A stretch of 64,000 nt of DNA. Source: Corynebacterium suranareeae. GTDB lineage: Bacteria > Actinomycetota > Actinomycetes > Mycobacteriales > Mycobacteriaceae. The notes under the pieces are model-generated. The model ran no database searches, was not told the origin of the DNA, and saw only the letters and a program-made list of their open reading frames with translations. The stretch lies in contig NZ_AP017369.1 of the NCBI RefSeq assembly GCF_002355155.1, positions 1,612,001 to 1,676,000 of the forward strand. The letters run 5' to 3'. Positions 22,771 to 32,077 of the stretch are shown in pieces (the stretch's first letter is position 1; every line of letters starts with the position of its first letter). Position numbers and translations under genes: made by a program.

Positions 22771-22822
22771 AAGCTCCCACAGAATCCGTTTTGGAGAGGG
22801 CGGATTCTGTGGGAGCTTTTTG
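22771..22822 (+). terminator. Terminator downstream of scpA
   Basis: A perfect 18-bp inverted repeat (22771-22788 with 22801-22818), 12-nt loop, followed by T4-5. It lies about 105 nt after the scpA stop and between convergent genes. Confidence 0.9.
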
Positions 22823-22837
22823 GGTGTTGGCAACAAC

Positions 22838-23401
22838 CTATGGTCGTTGCTTGAGCATTTCTAGGATTTCGTCTGACAGTGGGCGGTCTGAGTAGATCCT
22901 CACGTCAGGTTCATTGGGGTCATCTTCGGTTCCGACTCGTCGACCTTCCCAGACGGGGGTGAGCCCTAATTTTTCCAGAATGCGGAATGACGCTGGGTGG
23001 TTGGTGGTTACACGAGCCGTTAGTGGGAGACTGTCGTCGATACGCTTGGTGGCAAGGGTTGCCGCATTAGAAATTTCTGTGGCATATCCGTTACCCCACA
23101 GATCAGGGCGGAGTCGGTATTTAAGGTCCCACACTCGGCCGTCGATAAGCTCGACGCCACCAACGCCCACGAACTCAGATGGACGGTCGCGCAAGTAGAC
23201 ACCCCAGGGGCCAAGATCTTTCTTTCCCCAACTGTCGTTGGTCCGCTTGATGATGTCGCGGGTATCGCGCACGCTAGTGTGACGCGCCTGCGGACGGTGT
23301 TCCCAGATTCGAGAGTCAGAGTAAATCTGGTGTGCCTCGTCTTCGAGCTCCACTGTGAGCGGTACGAGGATTAGTCTGTCGGTGCGTGTAATGGTAGCCA
23401 T
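22838..23401 (-). CDS. GNAT N-acetyltransferase, RimJ/RimL type
   Basis: 187 residues. The fold is recognised from RTDRLILVPLTVELEDEAHQIYSD at the N-terminus and the acetyl-CoA loop region LRPDLWGNGYATEISNAA (about 94-111, variant of Q/RxxGxG/A), followed by TNHPASFRILEKLGLTPVWEGR (about 137-158), where NxxSxRxLEKxGF is typical of ribosomal-protein or aminoglycoside-type N-acetyltransferases. The substrate is unknown. It is inserted on the minus strand between scpA and scpB. Confidence 0.85.
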   Translation of the reverse strand: MATITRTDRLILVPLTVELEDEAHQIYSDSRIWEHRPQARHTSVRDTRDIIKRTNDSWGKKDLGPWGVYLRDRPSEFVGVGGVELIDGRVWDLKYRLRPDLWGNGYATEISNAATLATKRIDDSLPLTARVTTNHPASFRILEKLGLTPVWEGRRVGTEDDPNEPDVRIYSDRPLSDEILEMLKQRP

Positions 23402-23640
23402 GAAGAAATGTTAGATCATTAGACGTCTTATGTGTGACGGTTTTCACTACTGATATAAATTTGTGATGTGACTCGTAATTAATTCTCAGCGTACTCAACG
23501 GGCGGTCGGTTACAGTGTCGTCGTTTTACACCCAATGGTGGGTGAGATGATGTGGTTTTCTGCCGATTTTTGAATTTAATCCTGTGAACTATATGCAACT
23601 TATCCCATTTGGGTGGTGTTAAGAACTAGGATGACTGGTT

Positions 23641-24510
23641 ATGACTTCTTTAAAAGTAACCTCGTCCGCAGAAGCAATTGAACACAACGATGCCCATTTT
23701 CCTGAAGGGCCTGTAGTTTCTGTCGACTGGTTAGCGCACAATCTAGACCGTGAAGATGTGATCGTGCTGTGCGCGACAATGGGAGATGCTGACGCTGCTA
23801 AAGAATCAGGCATCCCAGGAGCATTCCTTGCTGATCTAGAGGGAGACTTTTCAGATCAGAGTGCGCAGCTTCCGCACACTGCACCACCTAATTTGGTAGG
23901 ACTTTTAGAAAAGTATGGGATCAACACCGATAGCACGGTAGTTGTATATGACCTACACGGACTGATCGTTGCACCGAGGGTCTGGTGGCTGCTTCGTGTC
24001 GCGGGCCTTTCAAGCATTGGCGTTTTAAATGGAGGTTTTCCGGCGTGGGTTGCAGCGGGGCATGATACTGCACCTTTGACTCAACCTACAGGCGGTGGCC
24101 GCATTAGTGCGGAACCTCAACCAGACTTGTTGGTTGGATCAAGTGGAGTGGAACGAGCAATCGCAAGGTCGAGCAAGGCCGTGGTCGATGCCCGTAGTGC
24201 TGGCAGATTCTCAGGTGTGGAGGAAGAGCCACGTCCAGGCTTAAGGAAGGGATCAATCCCAGGAAGCGTGAATATTCCTTTCACTGAGGTTGCTGATGAA
24301 AAAGGATTCGTCCGACCTGCTGTTGAACTGAAAAAGCTCTTCGCTAGGCGAACCAATGATGCTCAGTCTTTGGTCTTTAGCTGCGGATCGGGCGTGACCG
24401 CTTGCGTGGATGCATATGCCGCAATTATCGCTGGATATGACGATGTGGTGGTTTATGAAGGTTCGTGGGCGGAGTGGGGTAACCCAGCAAACCAGAAGCC
24501 CATTGCTTAA
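23641..24510 (+). CDS. Thiosulfate/3-mercaptopyruvate sulfurtransferase (tandem rhodanese)
   Basis: 289 residues with two rhodanese domains. The N-terminal domain (about 20-145) is inactive and has YDLHGLIVAPRVWWLLRVAGL. The C-terminal domain (about 165-285) has VVDARSAGRFSGVEEEPRPGLRKG and the active loop SCGSGVTA with the catalytic Cys (about 246). The CGSGVT loop is the variant seen in 3-mercaptopyruvate sulfurtransferases, although CG[S/T]G also occurs in others. It transfers sulfane sulfur to cyanide or a thiol acceptor; the physiological acceptor cannot be read. Confidence 0.9.
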   Translation: MTSLKVTSSAEAIEHNDAHFPEGPVVSVDWLAHNLDREDVIVLCATMGDADAAKESGIPGAFLADLEGDFSDQSAQLPHTAPPNLVGLLEKYGINTDSTVVVYDLHGLIVAPRVWWLLRVAGLSSIGVLNGGFPAWVAAGHDTAPLTQPTGGGRISAEPQPDLLVGSSGVERAIARSSKAVVDARSAGRFSGVEEEPRPGLRKGSIPGSVNIPFTEVADEKGFVRPAVELKKLFARRTNDAQSLVFSCGSGVTACVDAYAAIIAGYDDVVVYEGSWAEWGNPANQKPIA

Positions 24511-24542
24511 AAAGCAACCAACACCTCCTATGATTACCACCC

Positions 24543-25121
24543 ATGAATGATTTCGATCCAGCACTTATTTCCGCGATGAGTCTTATTCCCCAGACGAGGT
24601 CTCGGATGGAATCAATTTTGCTGGTGGTAGACACCCCAGTTTCAGCACGCACGCTGGCTGGGGTGTTAGGCATTGATGTTGCTGCAACGGAGTCCATTTT
24701 GAAGGAAATGTCCGTCGAATTAACAGAGCGGGGAAGTGGCATTGATCTCCGGGAAACCGCAGAAGGGTGGCGTTATTACACCCGGCCGGAAAATGCTGAC
24801 ATCGTGGAACAGTTTCTTTTAGACGGCAACCAAACCAGACTGTCTCGCGCAGCATTGGAAACACTTGCGGTGGTGGCATACCGCCAACCTGTCACACGTT
24901 CACAGATCTCAGCTGTGCGTGGTGTCAATGTTGATGGAGTGATGCGTACTTTGCAGCTTCGGGGATTGGTGAAAGAAGTTGATGTTGAAGAATCAACCGG
25001 TGCGCACCGCTATGCAACCACAGAGTTGCTGCTGGAACTTCTAGGCATTGATTCTTTGGATAAACTGCCTGATCTTGCCCCGCTTTTGCCGGATGTGGAC
25101 ACGATTGATGAGGACTTCTAG
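24543..25121 (+). CDS. scpB: Segregation and condensation protein B
   Basis: Binds ScpA as a dimer in the SMC condensin. 192 residues with two winged-helix domains. The hallmark RAALETLAVVAYRQPVTRSQISAVRGVNVDGVMRTL (split: RAALETLAVVAYRQPVTR, then SQISAVRGVNVDGVMR) spans about 100-135, followed by LVKEVDVEESTGAHRYATTELLLELLGI. The acidic tail is short. It begins 32 nt after the sulfurtransferase and leads into rluB. Confidence 0.94.
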   Translation: MNDFDPALISAMSLIPQTRSRMESILLVVDTPVSARTLAGVLGIDVAATESILKEMSVELTERGSGIDLRETAEGWRYYTRPENADIVEQFLLDGNQTRLSRAALETLAVVAYRQPVTRSQISAVRGVNVDGVMRTLQLRGLVKEVDVEESTGAHRYATTELLLELLGIDSLDKLPDLAPLLPDVDTIDEDF

Positions 25122-25219
25122 CATTGTCGTTACTGCTCGAACTATAAAAATCTCGGATAATAGGCTATTATTTTCTAGATTCAATTTCATACGCTTTTTA
25201 AAAGATTAAGGACACTTTC

Positions 25220-26182
25220 GTGACCCCACCCGCTCGCCGAGATGGCACACCGGACAAGAAGCAGAGCAAACGCTCTGGCGGCTACCGGTCTTCTGTTCGT
25301 GGCTACAAGCCAGGATCATCCCGCCCAAACACCCGCCAGCAGCCTCAAAAGAAGGATGAGATCCTTCTTTCCAACGCCAAGCCTGCTAAGAAGCAAAACG
25401 TAAAAGCCGATGACGATTGGTCACAGGGCTTTCTCAACCGCAATGATTCAAACGGAACCCGCCTGCAAAAGGTTCTTGCCCAAGCAGGTGTGGCGTCACG
25501 TCGTCATGCAGAAATCCTGATTGATCAGGGTCGTGTTGAGGTCAATGATCGTATCGTCACCACCCAAGGTGTGCGCGTTGATCCTCAAAGTGATGTCATC
25601 CGTGTTGATGGCGTGCGCATCCACATCAATGACGACCTGGAGTACTTTGTGCTCAATAAACCACGCGGCATGCATTCGACCATGAGCGATGAACTTGGTC
25701 GTTCATGCGTGGGTGACCTGGTTAGTGAGAAGACGGCTTCTGGTCAGCGTCTTTTCCACGTCGGCCGCCTTGACGCAGATACTGAAGGTTTGTTGTTGCT
25801 TACCAATGATGGTGAATTGGCGAACCGTTTGATGCACCCTAAGTATCAGGTCTCTAAGACGTACCTTGCCACTGTTCGTGGTGAGGCTACCAACAAGCTC
25901 ATTAGCGCTTTGCGCGATGGCGTGGAGTTGGAAGATGGTCCAGCAAAGGCAGACTACGCGCAGATTATTGACGTGTTCCAAGGAAAGTCTTTGCTGCGCG
26001 TGGAAATTCATGAAGGCCGCAAGCACATTGTGCGTCGTCTGTTCGATGAACTTGGTTTCCCAGTTGAACGCCTCGTGCGCACCAAGTTGCACACGGTTCA
26101 ATTGGGTGATCAAAAGCCAGGGTCACTTCGTGCGTTGAACTCTTCTGAGCTGACCAGTTTGTACAAGGCGGTCCAGCTGTGA
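25220..26182 (+). CDS. rluB: Pseudouridine synthase, RluB/RsuA family
   Basis: Isomerises uridine in 23S rRNA. 320 residues, longer than usual because of an N-terminal extension of about 75 residues that is basic, Ser/Lys/Gly/Pro-rich and probably disordered. An S4 domain follows (TRLQKVLAQAGVASRRHAEI, about 81-100), then the catalytic domain with GRLDADTEGLLLLTNDGEL, where the Asp in RLDADT is the catalytic residue (about 182). The C-terminus has RKHIVRRLFDELGFPVERLVR. GTG start with AAGGA 7 nt upstream. Overlaps cmk by 4 nt. Confidence 0.93.
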   Translation: MTPPARRDGTPDKKQSKRSGGYRSSVRGYKPGSSRPNTRQQPQKKDEILLSNAKPAKKQNVKADDDWSQGFLNRNDSNGTRLQKVLAQAGVASRRHAEILIDQGRVEVNDRIVTTQGVRVDPQSDVIRVDGVRIHINDDLEYFVLNKPRGMHSTMSDELGRSCVGDLVSEKTASGQRLFHVGRLDADTEGLLLLTNDGELANRLMHPKYQVSKTYLATVRGEATNKLISALRDGVELEDGPAKADYAQIIDVFQGKSLLRVEIHEGRKHIVRRLFDELGFPVERLVRTKLHTVQLGDQKPGSLRALNSSELTSLYKAVQL

Positions 26183-26889
26183 CAGATATTTCCAACATGC
26201 CTGCCGGTGGCTTGATTGTGGCAATTGATGGTCCTTCAGGCACTGGAAAATCCACCACGTCACGCGCGCTGGCAACCCGACTTTCGGCCAAGTACCTAGA
26301 TACTGGGGCGATGTACCGCGTCGCAACGCTTCATGTCCTTAATCAAGGCATTGATCCAGCTGACACGGATGCCGTGATTGCTGCAACAGCGGTGTTGCCA
26401 TTGGCAATCTCTGATGATCCAGCGTCCACGGAAGTGTTGCTTGCTGGTGTCGACGTGCAAAAAGAAATCCGCGAAAGCGATGTCACCCAGCACGTTTCCG
26501 CTGTATCGGCGATCCCTGAGGTGCGCGAAAACCTTGTTGCGCTCCAACGCGCGCTCGCATCCAAAGCGCATCGCTGCATCGTCGAGGGACGCGATATCGG
26601 AACAGCAGTGCTTGTCGACGCACCCCTCAAGGCATACCTCACCGCCTCAGCGGAAGTCCGCGCCCGCAGGCGCTTTGACCAAGACACTGCAGCTGGCCGC
26701 GACGTAAATTTCGATGCAGTTTTAGCAGACGTTATGCGTCGCGATGAACTTGATTCCACACGCGCAGCCTCACCGTTAAAACCGGCTGATGACGCGCACA
26801 TAGTAGATACCTCTGATATGACCATGGATGAAGTACTCGATCACCTCATCCACTTAGTGGAAGCCTCCGCTGAAAGGAGCAACCAGTGA
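26179..26889 (+). CDS. cmk: Cytidylate kinase
   Basis: Phosphorylates CMP and dCMP. 236 residues. P-loop is [17 protein letters not shown] (about 16-32), with the CMP-binding LDTGAMYR (about 41-48), NMP-domain residues, and the [10 protein letters not shown] loop (about 134-143). The LID contains [13 protein letters not shown]. The GTG start overlaps the rluB stop (GTGA), and the 3' end overlaps der in the same way, so rluB-cmk-der are translationally coupled. An ATG at 26197 is an alternative start. Confidence 0.94.
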   Translation: MTDISNMPAGGLIVAIDGPSGTGKSTTSRALATRLSAKYLDTGAMYRVATLHVLNQGIDPADTDAVIAATAVLPLAISDDPASTEVLLAGVDVQKEIRESDVTQHVSAVSAIPEVRENLVALQRALASKAHRCIVEGRDIGTAVLVDAPLKAYLTASAEVRARRRFDQDTAAGRDVNFDAVLADVMRRDELDSTRAASPLKPADDAHIVDTSDMTMDEVLDHLIHLVEASAERSNQ

Positions 26890-28517
26890 CTGAAAAGCAC
26901 AATTTCCCTGGTGAAGAGGACGACACCGTATTCGTCTACCACACCCACAAGGGTGAAATGGATGTCGAAGGTGCGTTTGCCGATGAAGAAGAACTAGCTC
27001 CACACGGTGGTTGGGCTTCTGCAGATTTCGACCCTGCGGAATTTGGTTACGAGGACTCAGAAGAGACTTTTGACCCTGACAACTTCGATGAATCTGAATT
27101 CTCCCATCCAGATTTTGGTGAAGATTACTCAGACGAAGATTGGGAAGAAATTGAAACCGCGTTCGGTTTCAACCCCAATCACCTCGAAGAGTCGCTGTGC
27201 ACCGTAGCAATCGTTGGTCGACCAAATGTGGGAAAATCAACCTTGGTGAACCGCTTTATTGGTCGTCGAGAAGCTGTTGTAGAAGATTTCCCGGGCGTTA
27301 CCCGCGACCGCATTTCCTATATCTCTGATTGGGGCGGACAGCGTTTTTGGGTGCAAGACACCGGCGGATGGGATCCCAATGTAAAGGGCATCCACGCATC
27401 TATTGCACAGCAGGCAGAAGTGGCCATGAGCACTGCGGATGTCATTGTGTTTGTCGTAGACACCAAAGTGGGAATCACCGAAACTGACTCCGTAATGGCA
27501 TCAAAACTGCTGCGCTCGGAAGTGCCAGTAATCTTGGTGGCCAACAAGTTTGACTCTGACAGCCAGTGGGCTGATATGGCAGAGTTTTACAGCCTTGGTC
27601 TTGGTGATCCATACCCTGTGTCTGCCCAGCATGGTCGTGGTGGCGCAGACGTTTTGGATAAGATTCTTGAACTCTTCCCAGAGGAGCCACGCTCCAAGTC
27701 CATCGTTGAAGGACCACGTCGTGTTGCCCTGGTAGGTAAGCCAAACGTGGGTAAGTCTTCACTGCTGAATAAATTTGCTGGTGAAACCCGCTCTGTCGTG
27801 GATAACGTTGCAGGTACTACCGTTGACCCGGTTGACTCATTGATTCAGCTGGATCAAAACCTGTGGAAGTTCGTGGACACCGCTGGTCTTCGTAAGAAGG
27901 TTAAGACTGCCTCTGGTCACGAGTACTACGCTTCGCTGCGTACCCACGGTGCCATCGATGCAGCTGAACTGTGTGTGTTGCTTATCGATTCCTCCGAACC
28001 CATCACCGAGCAAGATCAGCGTGTGCTTGCCATGATCACCGATGCTGGTAAAGCACTGGTTATTGCGTTCAACAAATGGGATCTGATGGATGAAGATCGC
28101 CGCATTGATTTGGACCGTGAACTCGATCTCCAGTTGGCACACGTGCCATGGGCAAAGCGCATTAACATCTCCGCGAAAACCGGACGAGCACTGCAGCGCC
28201 TTGAACCAGCAATGCTAGAAGCACTAGACAACTGGGATCGTCGCATCTCCACTGGACAGCTAAACACTTGGTTGCGTGAAGCAATTGCGGCGAATCCACC
28301 ACCAATGCGTGGCGGACGTTTGCCTCGTGTGCTGTTTGCTACCCAGGCATCTACTCAGCCACCAGTGATCGTGCTGTTCACCACCGGATTCCTCGAAGCA
28401 GGTTACCGTCGCTACCTGGAGCGTAAGTTCCGTGAGCGTTTCGGTTTCGAAGGCACCCCAGTTCGTATCGCTGTGCGCGTTCGTGAGCGCCGCGGTAAGG
28501 GTGGAAACAAGAAGTAA
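26886..28517 (+). CDS. der: GTPase Der (EngA), ribosome assembly
   Basis: 543 residues. It has two tandem GTPase domains and a C-terminal KH-like domain. The first about 100 residues are a very acidic extension (repeats of D/E/F/S), seen in actinobacterial Der proteins. G1 motifs are GRPNVGKST (about 112) and GKPNVGKSS (about 285). G3 motifs are DTGGW and DTAGL, and G4 motifs are NKFD and NKWD. The KH part runs from about 430 and ends [11 protein letters not shown]. It acts in 50S subunit maturation. A strong terminator follows 8 nt after the stop. Confidence 0.96.
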   Translation: MTEKHNFPGEEDDTVFVYHTHKGEMDVEGAFADEEELAPHGGWASADFDPAEFGYEDSEETFDPDNFDESEFSHPDFGEDYSDEDWEEIETAFGFNPNHLEESLCTVAIVGRPNVGKSTLVNRFIGRREAVVEDFPGVTRDRISYISDWGGQRFWVQDTGGWDPNVKGIHASIAQQAEVAMSTADVIVFVVDTKVGITETDSVMASKLLRSEVPVILVANKFDSDSQWADMAEFYSLGLGDPYPVSAQHGRGGADVLDKILELFPEEPRSKSIVEGPRRVALVGKPNVGKSSLLNKFAGETRSVVDNVAGTTVDPVDSLIQLDQNLWKFVDTAGLRKKVKTASGHEYYASLRTHGAIDAAELCVLLIDSSEPITEQDQRVLAMITDAGKALVIAFNKWDLMDEDRRIDLDRELDLQLAHVPWAKRINISAKTGRALQRLEPAMLEALDNWDRRISTGQLNTWLREAIAANPPPMRGGRLPRVLFATQASTQPPVIVLFTTGFLEAGYRRYLERKFRERFGFEGTPVRIAVRVRERRGKGGNKK

Positions 28518-28591
28518 CCAAAATAAGTAGGAGCCTCTGTTGTTGTAACAGAGGCTCCTACTTTTGGGTGAACTATGTGAGCTTTGTATAA
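28513..28591 (+). repeat. 78-bp duplication, copy 1 (includes der terminator)
   Basis: This segment recurs at 29042-29118 in the same orientation with about 8 differences. It contains the der stop region, the terminator hairpin, and the text AACTATGTGAGCTTTGTATAA, which in copy 2 is the 3' end of the GyrI-like gene at 29100. The two copies frame a non-coding segment of about 450 bp. Copy 1 seems to preserve the last codons of a vanished gene copy. Confidence 0.75.
28525..28566 (+). terminator. der terminator
   Basis: Perfect 17-bp stem (28525-28541 with 28547-28563), 5-nt loop, ending in T4. It closes the plus-strand block that began after the rrn operon. Confidence 0.92.
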
Positions 28592-29041
28592 CCCGGCTTG
28601 GGTCTAATTAGTGCTGAAATAGCTGTATGCCCCGGTGTGGATTTTGATGTTCGTGCACTTGGCGACATGAGACCAAACCAGGAGACCCAGAAATTACGGT
28701 TTCGACGTTTGTGGGTCTCCTGGTTTGGTGTATCGCGCTGAATACCAAACACAGAGACCCAGCATTTAAGTTTTTGAAGATTCTGGGTCTCCTGGTTTGG
28801 TCGCTCTCATATTTTGGTGCGACACCTGAAAAGTCATACCTCCCCAGAAGGGCTTCTAACGGGTTTTCGGAGCTTCCTGCACACCTTAGCTCATCTGAAA
28901 AACTCGAGGCGTTAAACAAGCGATAAAGGCCTCCCGCGGTTTCAGTATTTAAGCAGCGCCGAAATTATCTCCCATGCCAAAACTCTGCACTGCTCAGAGC
29001 GTTGATATGATCTTCCTCTAGTGGGATTGGCCCAAGTCGGG
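28592..29041. other. Non-coding segment between duplicated terminators
   Basis: About 450 bp without a credible gene. It contains the 132-bp palindromic element at 28671-28802 (listed separately); the rest has no recognised feature. Because it is framed by 78-bp direct repeats, it may have arisen by duplication followed by decay, or by insertion. Confidence 0.5.
28671..28802. repeat. 132-bp palindromic element with 20-bp perfect terminal inverted repeats
   Basis: The outer ends GACCAAACCAGGAGACCCAG (28671-28690) and its exact reverse complement (28783-28802) form perfect 20-bp terminal inverted repeats. Inside lie an inverted copy of the 5' end (28712-28729, 18 of 18) and a degenerate copy of the direct form (28744-28762, two mismatches). 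The element therefore folds either as one long hairpin or as two side-by-side hairpins. No ORF and no clear target-site duplication are visible. The GACCAAA...TTTGGTC ends match the hairpin arms of the repeats at 36.4-38.4 kb. Confidence 0.75.
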
Positions 29042-29118
29042 AGTAACCAAAAAGTAGGAGCCTCTGATGTTGCAACAGAGGCTCTTAATTTTTAGTGAAC
29101 TATTTGAGCTTTGTATAA
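29042..29118 (+). repeat. 78-bp duplication, copy 2 (includes a terminator hairpin)
   Basis: Second copy of 28513-28591. The hairpin GAGCCTCTG/CAGAGGCTC (29058-29066 with 29076-29084) is retained. On the minus strand it is followed by a T run (the complement of 29049-29053), so here it probably terminates the GyrI-like gene that ends at 29100. Confidence 0.75.
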
Positions 29119-29600
29119 AGATCTGTTTGAAGCGTTGCAGGATCTAGCTCTGGTGATGGTTCAGTGACGTAGACTTCCCAAAACGGCGTATCAAGCACAT
29201 GACCAGATGCACTCACCGCATCTAAAAATTTGGGCCACGCTTGGCCTAGTCCATCGTAGGAACCATGGTGACTGATGCGTGCGATTTTTCCACCAGGAAG
29301 CTCAGAGTTTTTCAGCACAATCCCATTGTTGGCTGAAACATCTCCATCAAGTGGTTGGTTAACTGGAATACCAACCTCAAAGCTCACGGTGTCTGTAGGA
29401 ACTGAGGTATAGAGGGCAAAGCCCGGGCCAATGGGAGTGATGCCTTTAGCATTCAAAGTGGGGAAGAGCACTTGATAAGTCTCGTCGAACGCTACAGACA
29501 TGATGTCCATGGGATGGTTTTCAAAGACAGCAACGACGGTGGGGATTGCGTCAGCCTCGATGATTTCAGGTTCAGCTGCTGGCGGATTCATCAGATACAC
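29100..29600 (-). CDS. GyrI-like small-molecule-binding (effector-binding) domain protein
   Basis: 166 residues. The text is two similar halves of the SOUL/GyrI-like fold: PTVVAVFENHPMDIMSVAFDETYQVLFPTLNAKG (split at MSVAF) with GPGFALYTSV, then VSFEVGIPVNQPL, and late KIARISHHGSYDGLGQAWPKFLDAVSASG, where the HxGSYDxLxxAWxxF block is the family signature (about 109-127). There is no DNA-binding domain, so it is a stand-alone effector-binding protein, possibly binding hydrophobic or cationic compounds. The GTG start at 29600 has AGGGAG 9 nt upstream; ATG 29591 is possible. Function uncertain. Confidence 0.72.
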   Translation of the reverse strand: MYLMNPPAAEPEIIEADAIPTVVAVFENHPMDIMSVAFDETYQVLFPTLNAKGITPIGPGFALYTSVPTDTVSFEVGIPVNQPLDGDVSANNGIVLKNSELPGGKIARISHHGSYDGLGQAWPKFLDAVSASGHVLDTPFWEVYVTEPSPELDPATLQTDLYTKLK

Positions 29601-29630
29601 GATTTAAAGCTCCCTAAAAATTGTGGGGAT

Positions 29631-30437
29631 CTATGTCCTGCCCGCCAGGGTACCGGATCGTGAAAGCAAAAATGCATCACAGCGATAGGGAAGTTCTACG
29701 GCGACCTCTGCTTGGAAGCCTAAATGTTCGTAAAGATACCAACGCAAATTATCATCAACACGGTTTTTAATTTTTTCCGACGCGTTTAACCAATAGGATC
29801 TGGTGTGCGCTAGTTGAATGATGTCTTCTGGAGTAAGTACCTGGTTCCAGGTTGTGCGAATCTCTTTAGCAATAGACCACGGTGCTGTAATTTCTGGGGT
29901 AAACCCAGGTTTGAGTACGTCTCCTGCATGCATGATGCGGCTTAATCGGTGTACCCACGCAATTGAGGTATCCAGGTTGTTCCACACAAGTAATACTGCG
30001 CCATCAGGTGCAAGTATTCGTTCAAATTCTGCCGAGGCAGCTTTAACATCCACCCAGTGCCAGGTCTGTGCGCAGGTGATTAGGTCGACTGCACTATCTA
30101 ACATGCCGGTTTGTTCTGCTGTAGCCTGCCAGCAGGGAACCGCCGGAAGGGCAGTGCGAAAGACACGGAGCATATCCATGCTCGGATCAAGGGCGAAGAT
30201 TTGATCGGCAGCTAGCTCACTGGTGAGTTTTCCAGTACCTGCACCCACATCAAGGACACGGCCGTAGCCTTTAGTTAGTTCCACAACTTCAGCTGGGTAG
30301 CCTGGTCGCACGTCGTGATAGGTGGAGCTGCCTTGAGTAAAGGCACTGGCACTTGTTACTCGGTGTTTGATATCGCTAAACAGTGGGGCGTTTCTCTTTG
30401 ATACCGGTGGAATGGGGGGATGGGCTGGCTCGTTCAT
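29631..30437 (-). CDS. SAM-dependent methyltransferase, class I (type 11)
   Basis: 268 residues. A short N-terminal segment with YHDVRPGYPAEVVEL is typical of this small-molecule group. SAM motif I is GRVLDVGAGTGKLTSEL (about 57-73), followed by IFALDPSMDMLRV and the TCAQTWHWVD segment, where an H-W-x-D after the fourth strand is common in this family. The substrate is unknown. The ATG at 30437 was chosen; a longer frame would run through the divergent ABC gene. It is divergent from the ABC exporter pair, with about 55 bp between starts. Confidence 0.85.
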   Translation of the reverse strand: MNEPAHPPIPPVSKRNAPLFSDIKHRVTSASAFTQGSSTYHDVRPGYPAEVVELTKGYGRVLDVGAGTGKLTSELAADQIFALDPSMDMLRVFRTALPAVPCWQATAEQTGMLDSAVDLITCAQTWHWVDVKAASAEFERILAPDGAVLLVWNNLDTSIAWVHRLSRIMHAGDVLKPGFTPEITAPWSIAKEIRTTWNQVLTPEDIIQLAHTRSYWLNASEKIKNRVDDNLRWYLYEHLGFQAEVAVELPYRCDAFLLSRSGTLAGRT

Positions 30438-30493
30438 ATCGGATTTTAATCTTAGTATCCGTCGACACATTTCAGTAGCGATATATCGCTTTA

Positions 30494-32077
30494 ATGCGCA
30501 ATGGGCTACAGTATCTCTTTGTGCAAGAAACGATCCACATTGATTTAGACAGGTATAAAAACCTTCCCGGCCCCGGCGCGCGTCCCTCCAAAATGCCAGC
30601 GTTGGACGCGAAATTATGGACTTTAAAAGTGGCGCTGTCGCAGCGTCCGTGGAGCTTTGTGGCTTCTGCTGGCATGGCTGCATCATTTATCTGCAATGGT
30701 TTAACGCCTGTGCTTGTCGGTAAAGCAGTGGACGAGGCAATTGCGACTAGTGATATCCAGCGGTTGTGGTTCTGGGTTGCTATGTTGGCAATTCTTTTCT
30801 TAACTGCGATGGCAGTGAACTGGATTGCTCGGTATATGTTGGTGCGTAGCCAGCAGTTAGTTAGTCATGATCTGCGCATGATGGTGACTGATCGCATCCA
30901 GGATCCGCGTGGTTTTGCTGGCAAAGAGCGCACTGCGGGTGGTTTGTTGTCTATTGCGTCATCCGATACGCAGCGTGTGGGGGATATCGTGATGATGACT
31001 GTGTTCCCGGTGGCGGAATTGGCGTCGATTATTTATGGCGCGGTGGTGATGTACAGCATTAATCCGTGGTTGAGTCTTGCGGTGTTGATTGGTGGACCGT
31101 TGCTGGTTGTGGTGGCAATTCAGGTCTCTCGACCTTTGCAGAAGCGTTCGGGGGCGCGTCAGCAGGCGGTGGCGCAGGCTGCTGCTACAGCCACTGATGT
31201 GGTGCAGGGCTTGAGGATCTTGAAAGGTCTGGGGGCCATTGTTACTGTGCGCCGTCGGTATGAGGCGATTTCTGGTGAGGCATATCGGAAGACGGTTTAT
31301 GCGGATGCTGCGGAAGCTCGGTTGAATGGTGTCACTGATGCGGCAGGCGCTATTTTTGTCTCTGCGTTGGGCATTGGTGCGGGCTTTTTGGCGCTGCATG
31401 GGCAGATGAGCATTGGTGATTTGATCACGGTTGTGGGTTTGACGCAGTTCCTCATCATGCCGATGACCATGTTGGGACGAAATGTGGCATCTAGGTGGGC
31501 GTCGGCAGAAGCATCGGCAAAGCGCATTAGGGGAGTACTGGGTGCTGATTTTGAAAGATTGTCGGAGCAGGATGAAGAGGTATCGAATGCTGTGATTGCT
31601 CAGTTGCCTACAGGTTTGACTGTGGTTCGTGGGTTAAATGAGCAGGTGATCGAAGAGTTGGAAAAGTTGCCGCGAACTCGGGTGATCGTGGCACCCCATG
31701 CAGCGGATCTTTTTGATCAAAGTGTTCGGGACAATGTGTATCCCGTGCCGGAGATCGCGGAGCAGGCAATCAAGGTTGCGTCTTGTGATGATATTCCAGG
31801 TGGCAGCTCCAAAATTGTGGGTGAAGGCGGGCGGTTGCTATCAGGTGGTCAGCGCCAGCGTGTGGCTCTTGCGCGTGCTATTGCTTTTGATCCGGAGGTT
31901 TTAGTGCTGCAGGATCCCACGACGGCGGTGGATTCTGTGACTGAGCAAAATATTGCGCAGCAGGTGGCAGCGCACAGAGCAGGCAAGGTGACCATCGTGT
32001 TTAGTGGGGCGCCAGCGTGGGGTGCTGTCGCTGATCACAATGTTGAGGCAGATCAGTTGTTGGAGGTGCGTCGATGA
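30494..32077 (+). CDS. ABC exporter half with degenerate ATPase domain (Walker A lost)
   Basis: 527 residues. An N-terminal six-helix transmembrane domain of the type I exporter family (about 50-340) is fused to a shortened nucleotide-binding domain. The signature LSGGQRQRVALARA (about 449-462) and the D-loop are kept. Walker A and the following about 60 residues are absent: the text goes from LPTGLTVVRGLNEQVIEELE straight to VIVAPHAADLFDQSVRDNV, in frame. Walker B ends in VLVLQDP, with Pro instead of the catalytic Glu, and the switch His is lost (IVFSGAPAWGAV). Alone it cannot be an ATPase; it must pair with the next gene (ATGA overlap). ATG 30593 is an alternative start. Substrate unknown. 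Confidence 0.85.
   Translation: MRNGLQYLFVQETIHIDLDRYKNLPGPGARPSKMPALDAKLWTLKVALSQRPWSFVASAGMAASFICNGLTPVLVGKAVDEAIATSDIQRLWFWVAMLAILFLTAMAVNWIARYMLVRSQQLVSHDLRMMVTDRIQDPRGFAGKERTAGGLLSIASSDTQRVGDIVMMTVFPVAELASIIYGAVVMYSINPWLSLAVLIGGPLLVVVAIQVSRPLQKRSGARQQAVAQAAATATDVVQGLRILKGLGAIVTVRRRYEAISGEAYRKTVYADAAEARLNGVTDAAGAIFVSALGIGAGFLALHGQMSIGDLITVVGLTQFLIMPMTMLGRNVASRWASAEASAKRIRGVLGADFERLSEQDEEVSNAVIAQLPTGLTVVRGLNEQVIEELEKLPRTRVIVAPHAADLFDQSVRDNVYPVPEIAEQAIKVASCDDIPGGSSKIVGEGGRLLSGGQRQRVALARAIAFDPEVLVLQDPTTAVDSVTEQNIAQQVAAHRAGKVTIVFSGAPAWGAVADHNVEADQLLEVRR

Noticed and set aside
30438..30686. Longer N-terminus of the methyltransferase at 29631
   Set aside because: The extra 83 residues would run through the divergent ABC gene and look non-coding; ATG 30437 gives the usual family length.
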